Source: Poa pratensis
Taxonomy: Eukaryota > Streptophyta > Magnoliopsida > Poales > Poaceae
Length of the DNA: 64,000 nt
Assembly: GCA_947311845.1 (NCBI GenBank)
Contig: CAMZMU010000034.1
Location: forward strand, 95,529,131 to 95,593,130
Reading direction: 5' to 3'
Both the position numbers and the translations under genes were made by a program. This document shows, one piece after another, positions 39,185 to 49,882 of this stretch; the first letter of the stretch is position 1, and each line of letters opens with the position of its first letter. The notes beneath the pieces were generated by a model. It had not been told where the DNA came from. It saw only the letters and a list, made by a program, of their open reading frames with translations, and did no database searches.

Positions 39185-40776
39185 CTAACGTCCCATGTGG
39201 AGGTCACTCGTCATCCGAGGGAGAGGCACGCGTGGGGTCTTCCTCCTCGTCATCATCCTCATCATCATCGGCATCAATATTGGGGTTGGAGGTGGAAGTA
39301 CCAGCGGTGCGAGTCCAAGGCTCATGTGAGGCGGCATCATCTTGAAGATCCGGTCAACCCATGAGCGGTGAGGCTTGCGCCATTCTTCATAAGCGGTGAT
39401 CCGATCCTCCGACCCGGGAACCACGGGGACACCCAAGTGCTCAAAGCGCTTCCTAGTGAGTTGACGGTCAAGCTTGCTCCTCTCATGTGCCTTGTAGGCC
39501 CTCCTATCCATGTCATCTTGACGGCAAAAGATCGTGTAGAGAGCATCGGAGATCCATTTCTTGAAGCCTTTATCTTGGGCTTGGGGAGCAACAATAAACT
39601 TCGGATCATTGGGGTTATCCTCGGAGCCACTTCCCTCATCGGAAGAGTAAAGCGGAGGAAGGTGTTTCTTCATTTGGAGTTCCTTGACCGGGTGCTCCAC
39701 ATAGTCATCCTTGTCATTTATCCTATCCATATCATGATGGTGGTGAGCCCAAGCGGCAAAGATGAGCTTTTGCACAAGAGCACCAAAGGTAGGAGGCCTT
39801 TTGTTCATAACCACCGCATACATCTCATTCCAAATGATGTCCATCACATCTAACTTCTTCCCTTGGCCAACCATTTGAGAGGACACAACCATGATGTCAA
39901 TGATTCTTCCATGAATTTGATCAAAGTTACCCACACGAGGAGCAATAGTGTTGCGGAAGGTCCTATGCATGATATCCCAAAGCTTCAACAAGTGCTTTTG
40001 CAACCCTACAACACCACGTGCCCGGATATAGAGGTCAAGAAGCGCGGAGGGCTTCATGGGCTTGGCATTGTAGGAGATGCGGAAGAATTGCTCATCGGTG
40101 ATATTGCTAAGCACAAAACCATTGTCAACCAACTTCAAAACGGAGGCAAAATCTGACCATGTGCCTCAAGAACCTCACTCTTGGTCATCCACTTGATCTG
40201 TCTTGGCTCATCATTGAAAAAGTGCACGGTGGAGAAGAATTGAGCCACAAGCGGAATGCTAAAGTCTTGTTGAATGTTGATGTACTCAAAGATGCCAAAC
40301 TCTTTGCAAACCTCAATGGCCTCACCAAAGTATTCGGGATTGTTGACCATGTATTGGGTGTCAAGGCAAAACTGCTCCACAACCTTAGTCTTGTGCTTGG
40401 GAAGTACCTCGTAGTGGATCTTCTCTTGGAAGATGTTGTGGAAGGCACGGTTGGAATACCTAGGGTCCCTTGGAGTATCATACGGGTTCGCCCTTCTAGC
40501 AACAACAAACTCCTTGGATTTCATATCCGCGGGAGATTTCTGACGAGCTGCAAGCTTGGCTGCATCTGACAACTGGCGACGAGTAGATTTCTGAGGCAAC
40601 ACTTCGGATGACTCATCCTCCGCGGCATCCCTGCCCGTGCGAGACCTCTTAGCCAAGTGCTTAGTGCGACCCCCACGAGCCGGCTTGCTGGAACCTGTGA
40701 TAGCATAGGGAGGTAGCAGGGGGATAAGCATCACAAAGCAAAACATGACCAAAAGAGAAGAATCAAGATTGCACAC
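39185..40776 (-). pseudogene. Extra ORF after pol in the Copia element
   Basis: Two sense-strand open pieces (40776-40135, then 40138-39185) form one frame of about 530 codons if one base is restored at the A run 40137-40140 (T run on the coding strand). Features: an early basic region (TKHLAKRSRTGRD), a central globular part (FHNIFQEKIHYEVLP, IPLVAQFFSTVHFFNDEP, IKWMTKSE), a second part (AWAHHHHDMDR) and an acidic/polar C-terminal half. The central part resembles the putative plant transposon protein domain seen in other grass elements; that match is from memory. SIRE/Maximus-lineage Copia elements carry an additional ORF in this position. No function assigned. Confidence 0.6.
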
Positions 40777-40794
40777 TTTCTGGGAAATCCCAGG

Positions 40795-41570
40795 TCGGCG
40801 GTAGTGCCGCTAGTCATACCGGTAGTACCGGTGGAACAGTAGTACCGCTAGGGCGAGCGGTAGTACCGCTACCTCCAGATCTAGTGGTTTGACTTTCGGT
40901 ACAGCCCCCGATCTATGGAATCTACCAAAGAAAATTTGCAAAAAGGATTCTAAACATAGTACCAACTACTTCCTACCACTTCTACCACAGGAGCTACGAA
41001 AAAACTTCTCGAATCGCATCTCAACAAATCAACTAAGTTGAGAGAGGGAGAGGAGCTTTTACCGGAACTCATGGTGGAGGAGAGGAAGGAGGAGAAGGTC
41101 CTCAAGCACCCCACGGCCGGAGAGGGGCTGTCAGTGGCCGGAAGGGGCTCTCCCGGCGGAGGTTGGTGACGGCGGCGGCGGCAGTGAGGGAGAGAATGTT
41201 GGGGGTCGGGGGTGGAGTAAGAAGTTAAAAGAAATAACCCTCCTCCACGCCCAACTTAACCCCGCGGTCAAAACCCTCGGCGGTAGTACCGCTGGCCCCA
41301 GCGGTAGTACTGCCCGCTGGTACTGCCGGTAGCCCACTGGTAGTACCGCTGGTAGTGTGTTCACAGCCAGAGCGGTAGTACCGGTGAGGCTTGCGGTAGT
41401 ACCGCTACCTGGTACTATTGATCCCAGCGGTAGTACCACTGGAACCACCGGTAGTACCGGGTACCTGGTGACTACGGTAGCTCAAGCGGTACTACTATGC
41501 CTGGGAGCCGAAACAGCCCAGGCAGCGGTAGTACCGCTTGTGCCACCGGTAGTACCGGGCGCCTGTGTCA
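40795..41570. repeat. Internal cluster of GCGGTAGTACCGC palindromes
   Basis: Between the RNase H end and the extra ORF there are more than a dozen copies or variants of (A)GCGGTAGTACCGC(T), a near-perfect palindrome, spaced irregularly by 10-60 bases (examples at about 40857, 41279, 41370 and 41525), with the related form CCGGTAGTACCGG. The same palindrome recurs in both LTRs. Confidence 0.9.
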
Positions 41571-42031
41571 ACAAATGCCACCGGGAAGGTCATGTGAGCT
41601 TTGTAATCGGGAAAGATGGTTTTTGATGGATGAGTTGTTGGCTTAGGATAGAAAAGGGAACTGAGAGAGGAGAGCACCCAAGTTTGCAAGAAGCAAATAG
41701 AGAAAAGCCAAACTAGGATGATCTCCACAAAAGCGAAAAGAGGTCTAAAAAACCAAATAAGCTCCAACTCCTCTCAAAGAGAAGGGCGGTGGCCGAAGCC
41801 ACCATGTATGAGCAAATTCAACCCGGAACCGTGAAGATATATCTTGGATTCTCGGCCGATACTCATCGTTTTAGCACATATTGTCACCAAAAATGACCAA
41901 ATGAAGCACGAATTGTTTATATTGGCATCATAGGGGTAGCATTGACTCATGAATTGAGCTACACTCCCCCTAAAACTATGCCTACATCCAAACTAGTTAT
42001 CAAGTACACTATGGGTAGGTGTGCGCGGTGT

Positions 42032-44671
42032 TCAAGCAAAATTACTCGCATCAATGACATTTAGCTCATTCCTCAACTCTCGAAATCTTGTTTCATCAAG
42101 GGCCTTCGTGAAGATATCCGCGAGTTGATCCTTGGTACCTACATAAGACAAGTCAATGTTGCCCCTTTCCACGTGCTCCCGGATGAAGTGGTGACGCACT
42201 TCAATATGCTTCGTCTTGGAATGTAGCACGGGGTTGTGGGCAATCTTGATGGCACTCTCATTGTAAAAAGAGAGGCACCTTGTCAAAGTTGACTCCATAG
42301 TCCTTCAAGGTTTGCCTCATCCAAAGCAATTGAGCACAACAACTTGCGACGGAAATGTACTCGGTTTCGGTGGTGGAGAGAGCAACACAATTTTGGTTCT
42401 TGGAAGACCAACATACCAAGGAGCGACCAAGAAATTGGCAACCCCCGGAAGTGGACTTCCTATCCTTCTTCTCTCCGGCATAGTCCGAGTCCGAATACCC
42501 CATGAGATGAAAGCTTGAACCCTTGGGATACCAAAGACCAAAGTTTGGGGTATGAATCAAATATCGAAGGATGCGCTTAACCGCCATCATATGGCTCTCC
42601 TTAGTAGCCGCTTGATAGCTTGCACACTTACCCACACTAAACATGATATCCGGTCTAGATGCACAATGATAGAGTGAAGAACCAATCATAGAACGATAAA
42701 GCTTTTGATCAACATCTTTACCCTCGGTGTCGGTGTGAAGATAATGTTTTGCGGACAGCGGGGTCTTGCTAATCTTGGCACCCGCCAAGTTGAATCGCTT
42801 GAGCATGTCTTGGGTATATTTAGCTTGCTTGATGAAGGTGCCTTCCCTATATTGCTTCACTTCAAATCCTAGGAAGAACTCCAACTCCCCCATCATGGAC
42901 ATCTCAAACTTGCTAGTCATAAGCTTGGCAAACTAATCATTGAAAGCATTGTTAGTAGAACCAAATATGATATCATCAACATAGAGTTGGCATATGAAAA
43001 GGTTCCCTCCAACCTTCTTGGTGAAAAGGGTGGGATCTATGACACCCACTTGAAATCCACGATCGACTAGAAACTCGCGAAGGTGCTCATAGCACACACG
43101 TGGGGCTTGCTTTAGGCCATAGAGTGCCTTCTCGAGCTTATAGACATGATCAGGATACTTGGGGTCTTCAAACCCGGGAGGTTGCTTCACATATACCAAC
43201 TCATTAATGGGACCATTAAGAAAAGCACTTTTAACATCCATTTGTTAAAGTTTAAAGTTATGATGAGATGCATATGCAAGCAAGATGCGAATAGACTCAA
43301 GGCGAGCAACGGGAGCAAAGGTTTCACCGAAATCAACACCTTCGACTTGAGAGAAGCCTTGTGCCACCAATCTTGCCTTGTTTCGAATGATAATGCCGTT
43401 CGAATCTTGCTTGTTCTTGTAGACCCACTTGGTGCCGATGACGTTCTTGCAATCTTTTGGCCTTGGCACCAACTTCCACACCTTGTTGCGCTTGAAATTG
43501 TTTAGCTCCTCATGCATGGCCTCCACCCAATCATGATCTTCAAGGGCTTCATATACTTTCTTGGGCTCGATGAAGGAGACAAAAGCATGATTGGTGCTAA
43601 AGCTTGCCAATTATTTTCTTGTGACGACCTTGTCTCTAACATCTCCGAGGACTTTATCCAAAGTATGTTATTTGAGGATGAGGTCACGATCTCTTCTTAT
43701 TGCTTTTCTTGCCTTGACTTCCTCCGAAGTTTCTTGAGATGTAGCTTGATCATCACCTTCATCATGGGAGTCATGTGCACCACCTTGATCTTGAACTTGT
43801 TCTTGATCATGAAGTTGTTCTTGGCCTTGTGCACCATCATGAGCTTGTTCTTGAACATCATGTGTTGAGGGAGCATCATTGGGTTGGACTTGATCAACAA
43901 TGGGATGATCTTGTTCAACAATGGGGTCACTTTGTTCTTGAACTTGCTCGGTTGGTTGAGGGCTCGTAGCTTGTTCTTGGATTACTCGAGGGACTTGGAT
44001 AGATGACGAGTCTTGAGGTGGCTCAACTTGAGGAGGGTCCTCCTCAATAGGACGGATATCAACAATTGCCATCCTACTCAAAGCAAGCTCCATGAGAATC
44101 TTGGAGGTGGTAATATGCATCTTTTGTGGATGGGCTTCTCCATGTTGTTTGCCTAGAATGCAAGACCTACACACACGATCTTTGGAGAACTTAATATCGG
44201 TTAGCCCGAGAATGTGATTACCACTTTGAAGGTTATGCAAGGTTCTCATATTGGTGTGGGCTAGTCGGCGATGCCAAAGCCAACCCACATCAACTTTAGC
44301 CATTAGGCAAGTCGCGGAAGAGGTGCTTTCTTTCGAGAAATCAAGCACATACATAAGGAACTCGACATACCCAGCAAAGACTACTTTAAGAGACCCCTTC
44401 ACGGTGATGATCACACTCTCATCATCAAAATAGCACCCATAACCACATTTGGTAAGTTGAAAGACGGAAAGCAAATTGTAACCAAGGGACTCAACAACAA
44501 GGACACATTCTTGATCGAGATTTCTCTCGCAACAACAACCTTGCCGCGTCCCAATACCTTAAGCTCGCGGTTGTCACCAATCTTGACATGGGAATATTGT
44601 GGTAAAGGAGGTTCAATATCATCCACCAAGTCAATGCGTCCGGTCATGTGTTGGGATGCGCCACTATCCAC
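42032..44671 (-). pseudogene. Copia pol: protease, reverse transcriptase and RNase H; integrase core deleted
   Basis: Minus strand from 44671: protease motif MDSGASQHMTG. From 44474: GAG-pre-integrase with WLWHRRLAHTNMRTL and CRSCILGKQHG. At about 44085 the frame jumps from TTSKILMELA straight into a linker (IEEDPPQVEPP), so the DDE integrase core is gone. Reverse transcriptase follows ([39 protein letters not shown], and the active site in [10 protein letters not shown]), then RNase H ([39 protein letters not shown]). In-frame stops lie near 43242 and 42930 and in the linker before RT, with a frame change near 42270. The element is not autonomous. Confidence 0.9.
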
Positions 44672-44724
44672 CGTCCATCGACCCGCACCGGACGCCGCAC
44701 CCTACAAGAGATCAACTCTTTGAT

Positions 44725-47334
44725 TTAGGTACCCATTTTTTGAATGGGTCCTTTCTTATTAGTCACAAGGGTCTTTGGAACCCAAATAACCCAATGATAA
44801 TCATCACCATAGGAAGTGCCAACATATTTAGCATAAACATGTCCATCTCTAGATTTCAAAAGAACATAAGATGGGTTATATTTCCCGGCAAAGTCATTGT
44901 GAGTGGCGTTGCCCCTTGTGGCCTCACCACCCACAATGGTGTTGGGTTCCTTCTCCTTAGCCATCTCTCCCTCCTTAACAAAGACAATATTCTTGGAAGG
45001 GGGAGTTGACTTCTTCTTCTTCTTGTTCTTCTTCTTTGACTTGGTAGAGAACCCAAGTCCTTCTTTCCCAACTTGATCCTTTTGATTGCTCAAAAGATCA
45101 TTGAGATTCTTCTCACCTTGAATGCATGAAGCAAGGCCCTTCTCAAGTTGGGCCTTCAACCTCACGTTCTCCTCAACAAGGTTAGCATGCTCACAACAAG
45201 GGTTAGAGCTAGTAACATTAGTATTAGAGGAAGAAACAAGACATTGTTTCACTTGTTGACCTAGGTATTGATCATGAGACTTTTGAAGTTCATCGAAAGA
45301 CCTTTTGAGGGCTTTGAGTTCCTCATCAAGTCTCTTGTTTTCCTTCTCAAGTCTAGCATGGCCAATACCTAGCTCATTCTTTTCATTCTTAAGAATTTTG
45401 AACATAGCAAGAGCATGTTCATGATCCTTTTTTACTCTAGACATATCAATAGCATATGATTCCTCTTGGTTAGAGAGGGCCTCTTCAAGAGCACTCCTAC
45501 GAGTTTTCTCTTTCTCAAGAGCATTGGATAGCTCCGCTATTTCATTACCGTACTCACACTCATTAGCCTCCATGGTCAAGAGTTTCTCCTCCGTTTTATC
45601 TACAAGAAGGTTAGTCTCATCAAGTTGCTCAATAAGAGCATTCACATGAACCTTGTTCTCCCCCTTGAGCTTAGCTAGCCATAAGTCCACAACATTTGGA
45701 CCTTGGGGCTCCTTCTCAACATTTTCTACACAATTCAACGAAGAAGGAGGCGTAGAAGTAATGGGCTTAGGAGAAGGGGTTACCGAGCCGGCTTTTGCCA
45801 TAAGACATGTGTAGGGAATGGCCTCATTCTCATTGGGGGATTCGAAGAGGGATGCCGGTGTAGTGGAAGTAGTAGCAATGGCCACATGTGCCACACCTTC
45901 AACATCATCATCCTCATCACCGGACATGTACTCTTCAAGAACTTTCCTATCTTGGACACACAAGGCATTTGGAACCTTCCTCTTCACGAAGTTCTTGTTG
46001 CCGACGGTCTTGATGTTCTTGTCTTTTCTCACAAGCTTGCCGTTGGTGTCTTCTCTATTCTTGTACGGGCAATCGGCAATGTAGTGGTCTTGGTTGCTAC
46101 AATTATAGCACGTCCTTGGTCGTTTAACTCTTGACTTGCCTCCTCTTGCGAAAGATCTTGCACCTTTAGAGTGGTTGCCCCAAAAAGCCTTTGCGGCAAG
46201 AGCCATGTGTTCACTATAGGCTTGCTTGGTCTCTTCCGGATCATCTTCTTCATCTTCATGCTCAACCACTTCCTCATGCGCAATGGCCTTGGATTTCAAA
46301 GCAACATTTGGTGATTGACCCGCAAGTCCTCTTTGGCGAGCAAGAGCATTGATGGAGCTCTTGACCACCATTCCAATAGATACAAATTCATAGACCACCG
46401 TGTTGGAGCTAAGAGAAGCAAAATCCGGCCTTGATCGAATGGTTTGAGCCAATCCTTGGTTGGACGGAGTGATTGCCTTGAGAAACTTGCGCTTGATCCA
46501 ATCATCACCAATCTTCTCATAGCCGAAGTCGCCCAAAGTGACGGCAAGAGCGGTGAGTCTTCTATAAAGCTCTTCGGGAGTCTCATCATCCTTCATCACA
46601 AACTCATCGGCCTCGTCTTGGACCGCTTCATACTTGGAGCGTTGAATGCTCTCGTTTCCCAGGACCAAGGTATGGAGAGCGGCCCATGATTCCTTCGCCG
46701 TGGTGCATCTTCGGAGGTGAGTAAGATATGTTGGACTGGCGGCGGTTTGGATCATGTGCATAGCGGTGGCGTTGAGTTGATGATCGGCCTTCTCACTTGG
46801 AGTCAAATTGGCGGGATCCCTTGGAGAGAAGCCGTGCTCTATAATGTCAAGCAGATCAACACAAGAACTAGACATATGTGACTTCATGCAAAATTGCCAA
46901 TTATGAAAGTCTTTTGTGTCAAGCTTAGGAGGTGCGCCCATATTGGCGATGTGTGGCTTGTCAACTTTTCGGTGGATTTGGTTATACACTTGTTCCGGTG
47001 GAACTTGTGAATACACCCCCGGAATAGCCTTCGTGGTGGATGATGTACCATTCTCTCCTTTTCCCGAGTCGGAATTGGCTTGCGCCTTTGCTTTCTCGGG
47101 ATCGACTTCCAAAGTCAAGACGTCGCCGTCTTTGTTTGGGGAGTCTAGAGAGGATGGAGCGTCATCCACACGAGGGGGCTTTCCCGTAATTTGCTCGAAC
47201 ATCTTCCGCATCTCATTAATGACGTTGGTGGTGATCTTGACATCAAGATTTTTGATCTTGGTCTCAAGGCCACTAACAGCGTTATCGAGATGAGCATTGG
47301 AAACGGGAGCCTCGGGATCCTTCTCTTCGACCAT
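44725..47334 (-). CDS. Copia gag polyprotein
   Basis: One uninterrupted 869-residue frame. It begins MVEEKDPEAPVSNAHLDNAV and contains the Copia gag (UBN2-type) region (KLDTKDFHNWQFCMKSHM, AKESWAALHTLV, ETPEELYRRLTALA). A CCHC zinc knuckle follows (CYNCSNQDHYIADC), then a long coiled coil (about residues 560-700) and a Lys-rich stretch (KSKKKNKKKKK). It packages the element's RNA into cytoplasmic particles. It is the only intact frame of the element, so gag may still be supplied in trans. It starts about 50 bases inside the right LTR and primer site, as expected. Confidence 0.88.
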   Translation of the reverse strand: MVEEKDPEAPVSNAHLDNAVSGLETKIKNLDVKITTNVINEMRKMFEQITGKPPRVDDAPSSLDSPNKDGDVLTLEVDPEKAKAQANSDSGKGENGTSSTTKAIPGVYSQVPPEQVYNQIHRKVDKPHIANMGAPPKLDTKDFHNWQFCMKSHMSSSCVDLLDIIEHGFSPRDPANLTPSEKADHQLNATAMHMIQTAASPTYLTHLRRCTTAKESWAALHTLVLGNESIQRSKYEAVQDEADEFVMKDDETPEELYRRLTALAVTLGDFGYEKIGDDWIKRKFLKAITPSNQGLAQTIRSRPDFASLSSNTVVYEFVSIGMVVKSSINALARQRGLAGQSPNVALKSKAIAHEEVVEHEDEEDDPEETKQAYSEHMALAAKAFWGNHSKGARSFARGGKSRVKRPRTCYNCSNQDHYIADCPYKNREDTNGKLVRKDKNIKTVGNKNFVKRKVPNALCVQDRKVLEEYMSGDEDDDVEGVAHVAIATTSTTPASLFESPNENEAIPYTCLMAKAGSVTPSPKPITSTPPSSLNCVENVEKEPQGPNVVDLWLAKLKGENKVHVNALIEQLDETNLLVDKTEEKLLTMEANECEYGNEIAELSNALEKEKTRRSALEEALSNQEESYAIDMSRVKKDHEHALAMFKILKNEKNELGIGHARLEKENKRLDEELKALKRSFDELQKSHDQYLGQQVKQCLVSSSNTNVTSSNPCCEHANLVEENVRLKAQLEKGLASCIQGEKNLNDLLSNQKDQVGKEGLGFSTKSKKKNKKKKKSTPPSKNIVFVKEGEMAKEKEPNTIVGGEATRGNATHNDFAGKYNPSYVLLKSRDGHVYAKYVGTSYGDDYHWVIWVPKTLVTNKKGPIQKMGT

Positions 47335-47370
47335 TTTCTCTTAGGCGGTGAAGCCTTAGATAAGAGCTCA

Positions 47371-47383
47371 GGCTCTGATACCA
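47371..47383 (-). promoter_or_regulatory. Copia primer-binding site (initiator tRNA-Met)
   Basis: On the minus strand reads TGGTATCAGAGCC, two bases from the LTR. This is the standard plant tRNA-iMet primer-binding site. Confidence 0.92.
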
Positions 47384-47385
47384 AT

Positions 47386-48695
47386 TGAAAGGTCGACTAG
47401 AGGGGGTGATTAGGCGACTACCAAATTTTAATCTTTTTCCTTTTTAATTAGGGCTAGAGCAAGAATAACAAAGGTTGACTAGATGTGCACTAGATGAATA
47501 CAACCTATGTGATACAATCAAGATATAAAGCGTAGCGGAAGCAACAAGTAAAGGATAGAAGTAACCGCAAAGTAGAGACACGAAGATGATTCCCGTAGTT
47601 CCTTCCCAAGGGAAGTACGTCTACGTTGGAGGAGTGTGGAGCCACCTAGGCACTCCAATAGCATGGATGTGCTCACTCTATTCTCCGTGAGCTTTGCCGG
47701 TGAAGGCGTAGCTCTTCCACTATGAGGTCACCTTCGAGGCATTGACCAAGCCCTACACAAAGGTCGGGGAACTCCACAATGAGTTGGAGCCTCCCAACAA
47801 TGTCTCGGAGCACCTCGCAAACAAGTTGAGGCTTCTGAAACCCACAAAGGCCTCCTAGGGTTACAAGCAACCCAAGGAGGAACAAGAACCACAAAGGGGA
47901 TGAATGAATTTGAAATTCCTTCGGTGGAGATGTAGATCTAGACCTCCTCCTTCACTCCTTTAAGAAACAAGGCGATTGGTTGGTTGGAGTGGGACATCTA
48001 GGAAGTTGAAACTCACTAGTAATGGAGGAGAGAGAATGTAAATCGCAGCTTCTTCTTGGGGGAGAAGAAGCCTTTATATAGGCCCCCTCAAAATCGAACC
48101 GTTATGTGCAGGAAAACCTGCACGGCGGTAGTACCGCTGCGTGTATACCAGCGGTACCCGGTGTTGCACCGCTTCCTAGCAACAGCGGTACCGCAAGGGG
48201 TACCGTTGCCACCAGGTGGCGGTACTACCGCCGGCGCGGCCGGTACTACCGCTGGATTTAAAGAATTAATTCCAGCGCTACTACTAGGCCACTACCGCCG
48301 GGGTACCGTAGGCATACCCGAGGCTTCAAACTTCCTAGCGGTACCTCTGGCGGTAGCTCCAGCGGTACTACCGCCGCCTGATGGCAGCGGTACCAGCCGC
48401 GGTACTACCGCCGCCTGATGGCAGCGGTACCAGCCGCGGTACTACCGCCACAAGGAGTCCAGCTGGGCACTGTAGTAGTTCAGCTCCAGGAGGGGCGGTA
48501 CTACCGCTGCACCCAGCGGTAGTACCCCCAAGAGAGAAGCAGTGTGATGCTGATTCCGATTTTGAGGTCTCCTCTCTTCATCTTCAGACTAAGTGTTTGA
48601 TCTATGAAAACCTGCACAACTCAGCAACACTGTTAGTCCTGTTAATGTGTTGTCATTAAGCTCCAAAACAGATTAGGAGCAAGCATGCTCTTTCA
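47386..48695 (-). repeat. Copia 5' LTR
   Basis: 1,310 bp. It carries the same palindrome cluster as the other LTR (about 48122-48530). Part of the length difference is a tandem copy of a 37-bp unit (GCCGCCTGATGGCAGCGGTA and onward) at about 48370-48445. Confidence 0.93.
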
Positions 48696-49882
48696 CCCGC
48701 CCCACTCTCGGATCTCTTCCGCGCATCAACTAATGGCGGACTTAGCTAGATGTAACTGAGTGACCGTCCCCTGTACCGAAAATGTAGCAGACATGGTGTA
48801 AATCGAGAATGAATTTCGTGGCATGCAACCAAGTTCCTGCTACAACTACTTTTTCTGGATTATTTCACATTAGTAGATGCACAAGTATATATTTACATCT
48901 GCTGGTGGTACTGAGTAAATTACATAAAACTAGCACACATTAGTGGCTAGGTAATCATGCCAATACCATTTTTTAAATTTTTTTCAAAGAAAAAACCACC
49001 TCTCAGACAAGTTGTCGCGGGTGGCGCGAAATCTGGATTAACCACATGTTAACAGCAGATCTGAAAGAATGGGCCCGTTTGCAAGCGATGGCTTGTCACT
49101 ATGTGTCTATTGCATTTCGTCTAACACCCGATGTGCACCAAATGTCCGTCGCTCCAAAGAATATCCCACTTTGTTGGCTGGCCTGGAAAATCTTCCTAGC
49201 CTTGACTGTCGTTGCGTTTAACGAGCTTGACAAAACTACCTCCCCGCTTCTCAAAACAAGGCAGATTAAGGGAGAATGCCATCTTTTTCGTAGATAGTCT
49301 GAGTTCGAGCTACTGGACTGGCTTCAGCTTCTTCCTTCGAGTTAGAGTGCCCAATACTAATATTCTCAAATGCCTTAACCCTAATGGGAGTGGCACATTC
49401 GTTTATACTTCATCCTGCACAACAGAAGGACGCAATCCCGCCACAGCGAAACTCTGTGATTGGGAGAAGGAAGAAGAAAATGGGGATTGGGAGCATGTGG
49501 ATGCCACGTACACCTCACCAGTGGTGTCAACATGTGTAGCCGGGTCAACCCTGACAAATGGGCCCTGTTTGTCAAAAATATTGTCAAAACACGATTAGTC
49601 ATGAATCACACGTATTTGCATCTTCTCGTCCTAGACTTGGTAGTTTTATTAAGAAAAATACGTACTAACTTGTTTCACCCTAGACCGAATGTGGTAGTAG
49701 TTTTTTGTAATTTATTATTTTTGTTAAGAATTTATTATTCACAAACCACGTTCAAATTTCTTCTTTTTTCTTCTCCAAAATCGGCAGCGTGGTGCGCCGT
49801 GCGCCGAGCGAACAAAATCCCTTGCAAAGGAAGGATAACAACATCTCTCGCTCGCTCGGCCCATCCAAAAGCCCACCGACCG
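48696..49882. other. Intergenic sequence upstream of the oligopeptidase gene
   Basis: Begins with the Copia target-site duplication and a C-rich continuation of the interrupted target. No gene recognised. T-rich sequence at 49700-49780 leads to the third GC-rich motif copy (49781-49807), about 75 bases before the oligopeptidase start codon. Confidence 0.45.
49781..49807. repeat. Dispersed GC-rich motif, copy 3
   Basis: TCGGCAGCGTGGTGCGCCGT followed by GCGCCGA. It lies in the probable 5' leader or proximal promoter of the oligopeptidase gene. Confidence 0.55.

Larger units (their letters stand above)
37505..48695 (-). mobile_element. Full-length defective Copia LTR retrotransposon, 11.2 kb
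   Basis: Both LTRs begin TGAAAGGTCGACTAGAGGGG and end GCATGCTCTTTCA. The element is flanked by a perfect 5-bp duplication CCCGC (37500-37504 and 48696-48700). A tRNA-Met type primer-binding site lies inside the right LTR and a polypurine tract inside the left LTR, so it is transcribed right to left. Order on the minus strand: gag, protease remnant, integrase N-terminal part only, reverse transcriptase, RNase H, extra ORF; this is Copia order. LTR divergence by eye is roughly 2 percent over the first 750 bp, which at the usual grass LTR rate suggests about a million years. It cannot encode a working integrase. Confidence 0.95.

Noticed and set aside
45703..46134. Plus-strand open frames across the Copia gag
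   Set aside because: Shadows of the intact minus-strand gag frame.
38235..48530. Palindrome clusters as a CRISPR-like array
   Set aside because: Spacing is irregular, spacers are not of constant length, and the clusters lie inside LTRs of a eukaryotic retrotransposon.
49460..49882. Longer N-terminal extension of the oligopeptidase upstream of 49883
   Set aside because: The frame is open upstream, but the added sequence is AT-rich, lacks a transit-peptide pattern and includes the dispersed GC-rich motif; the ATG at 49883 opens a plausible transit peptide.
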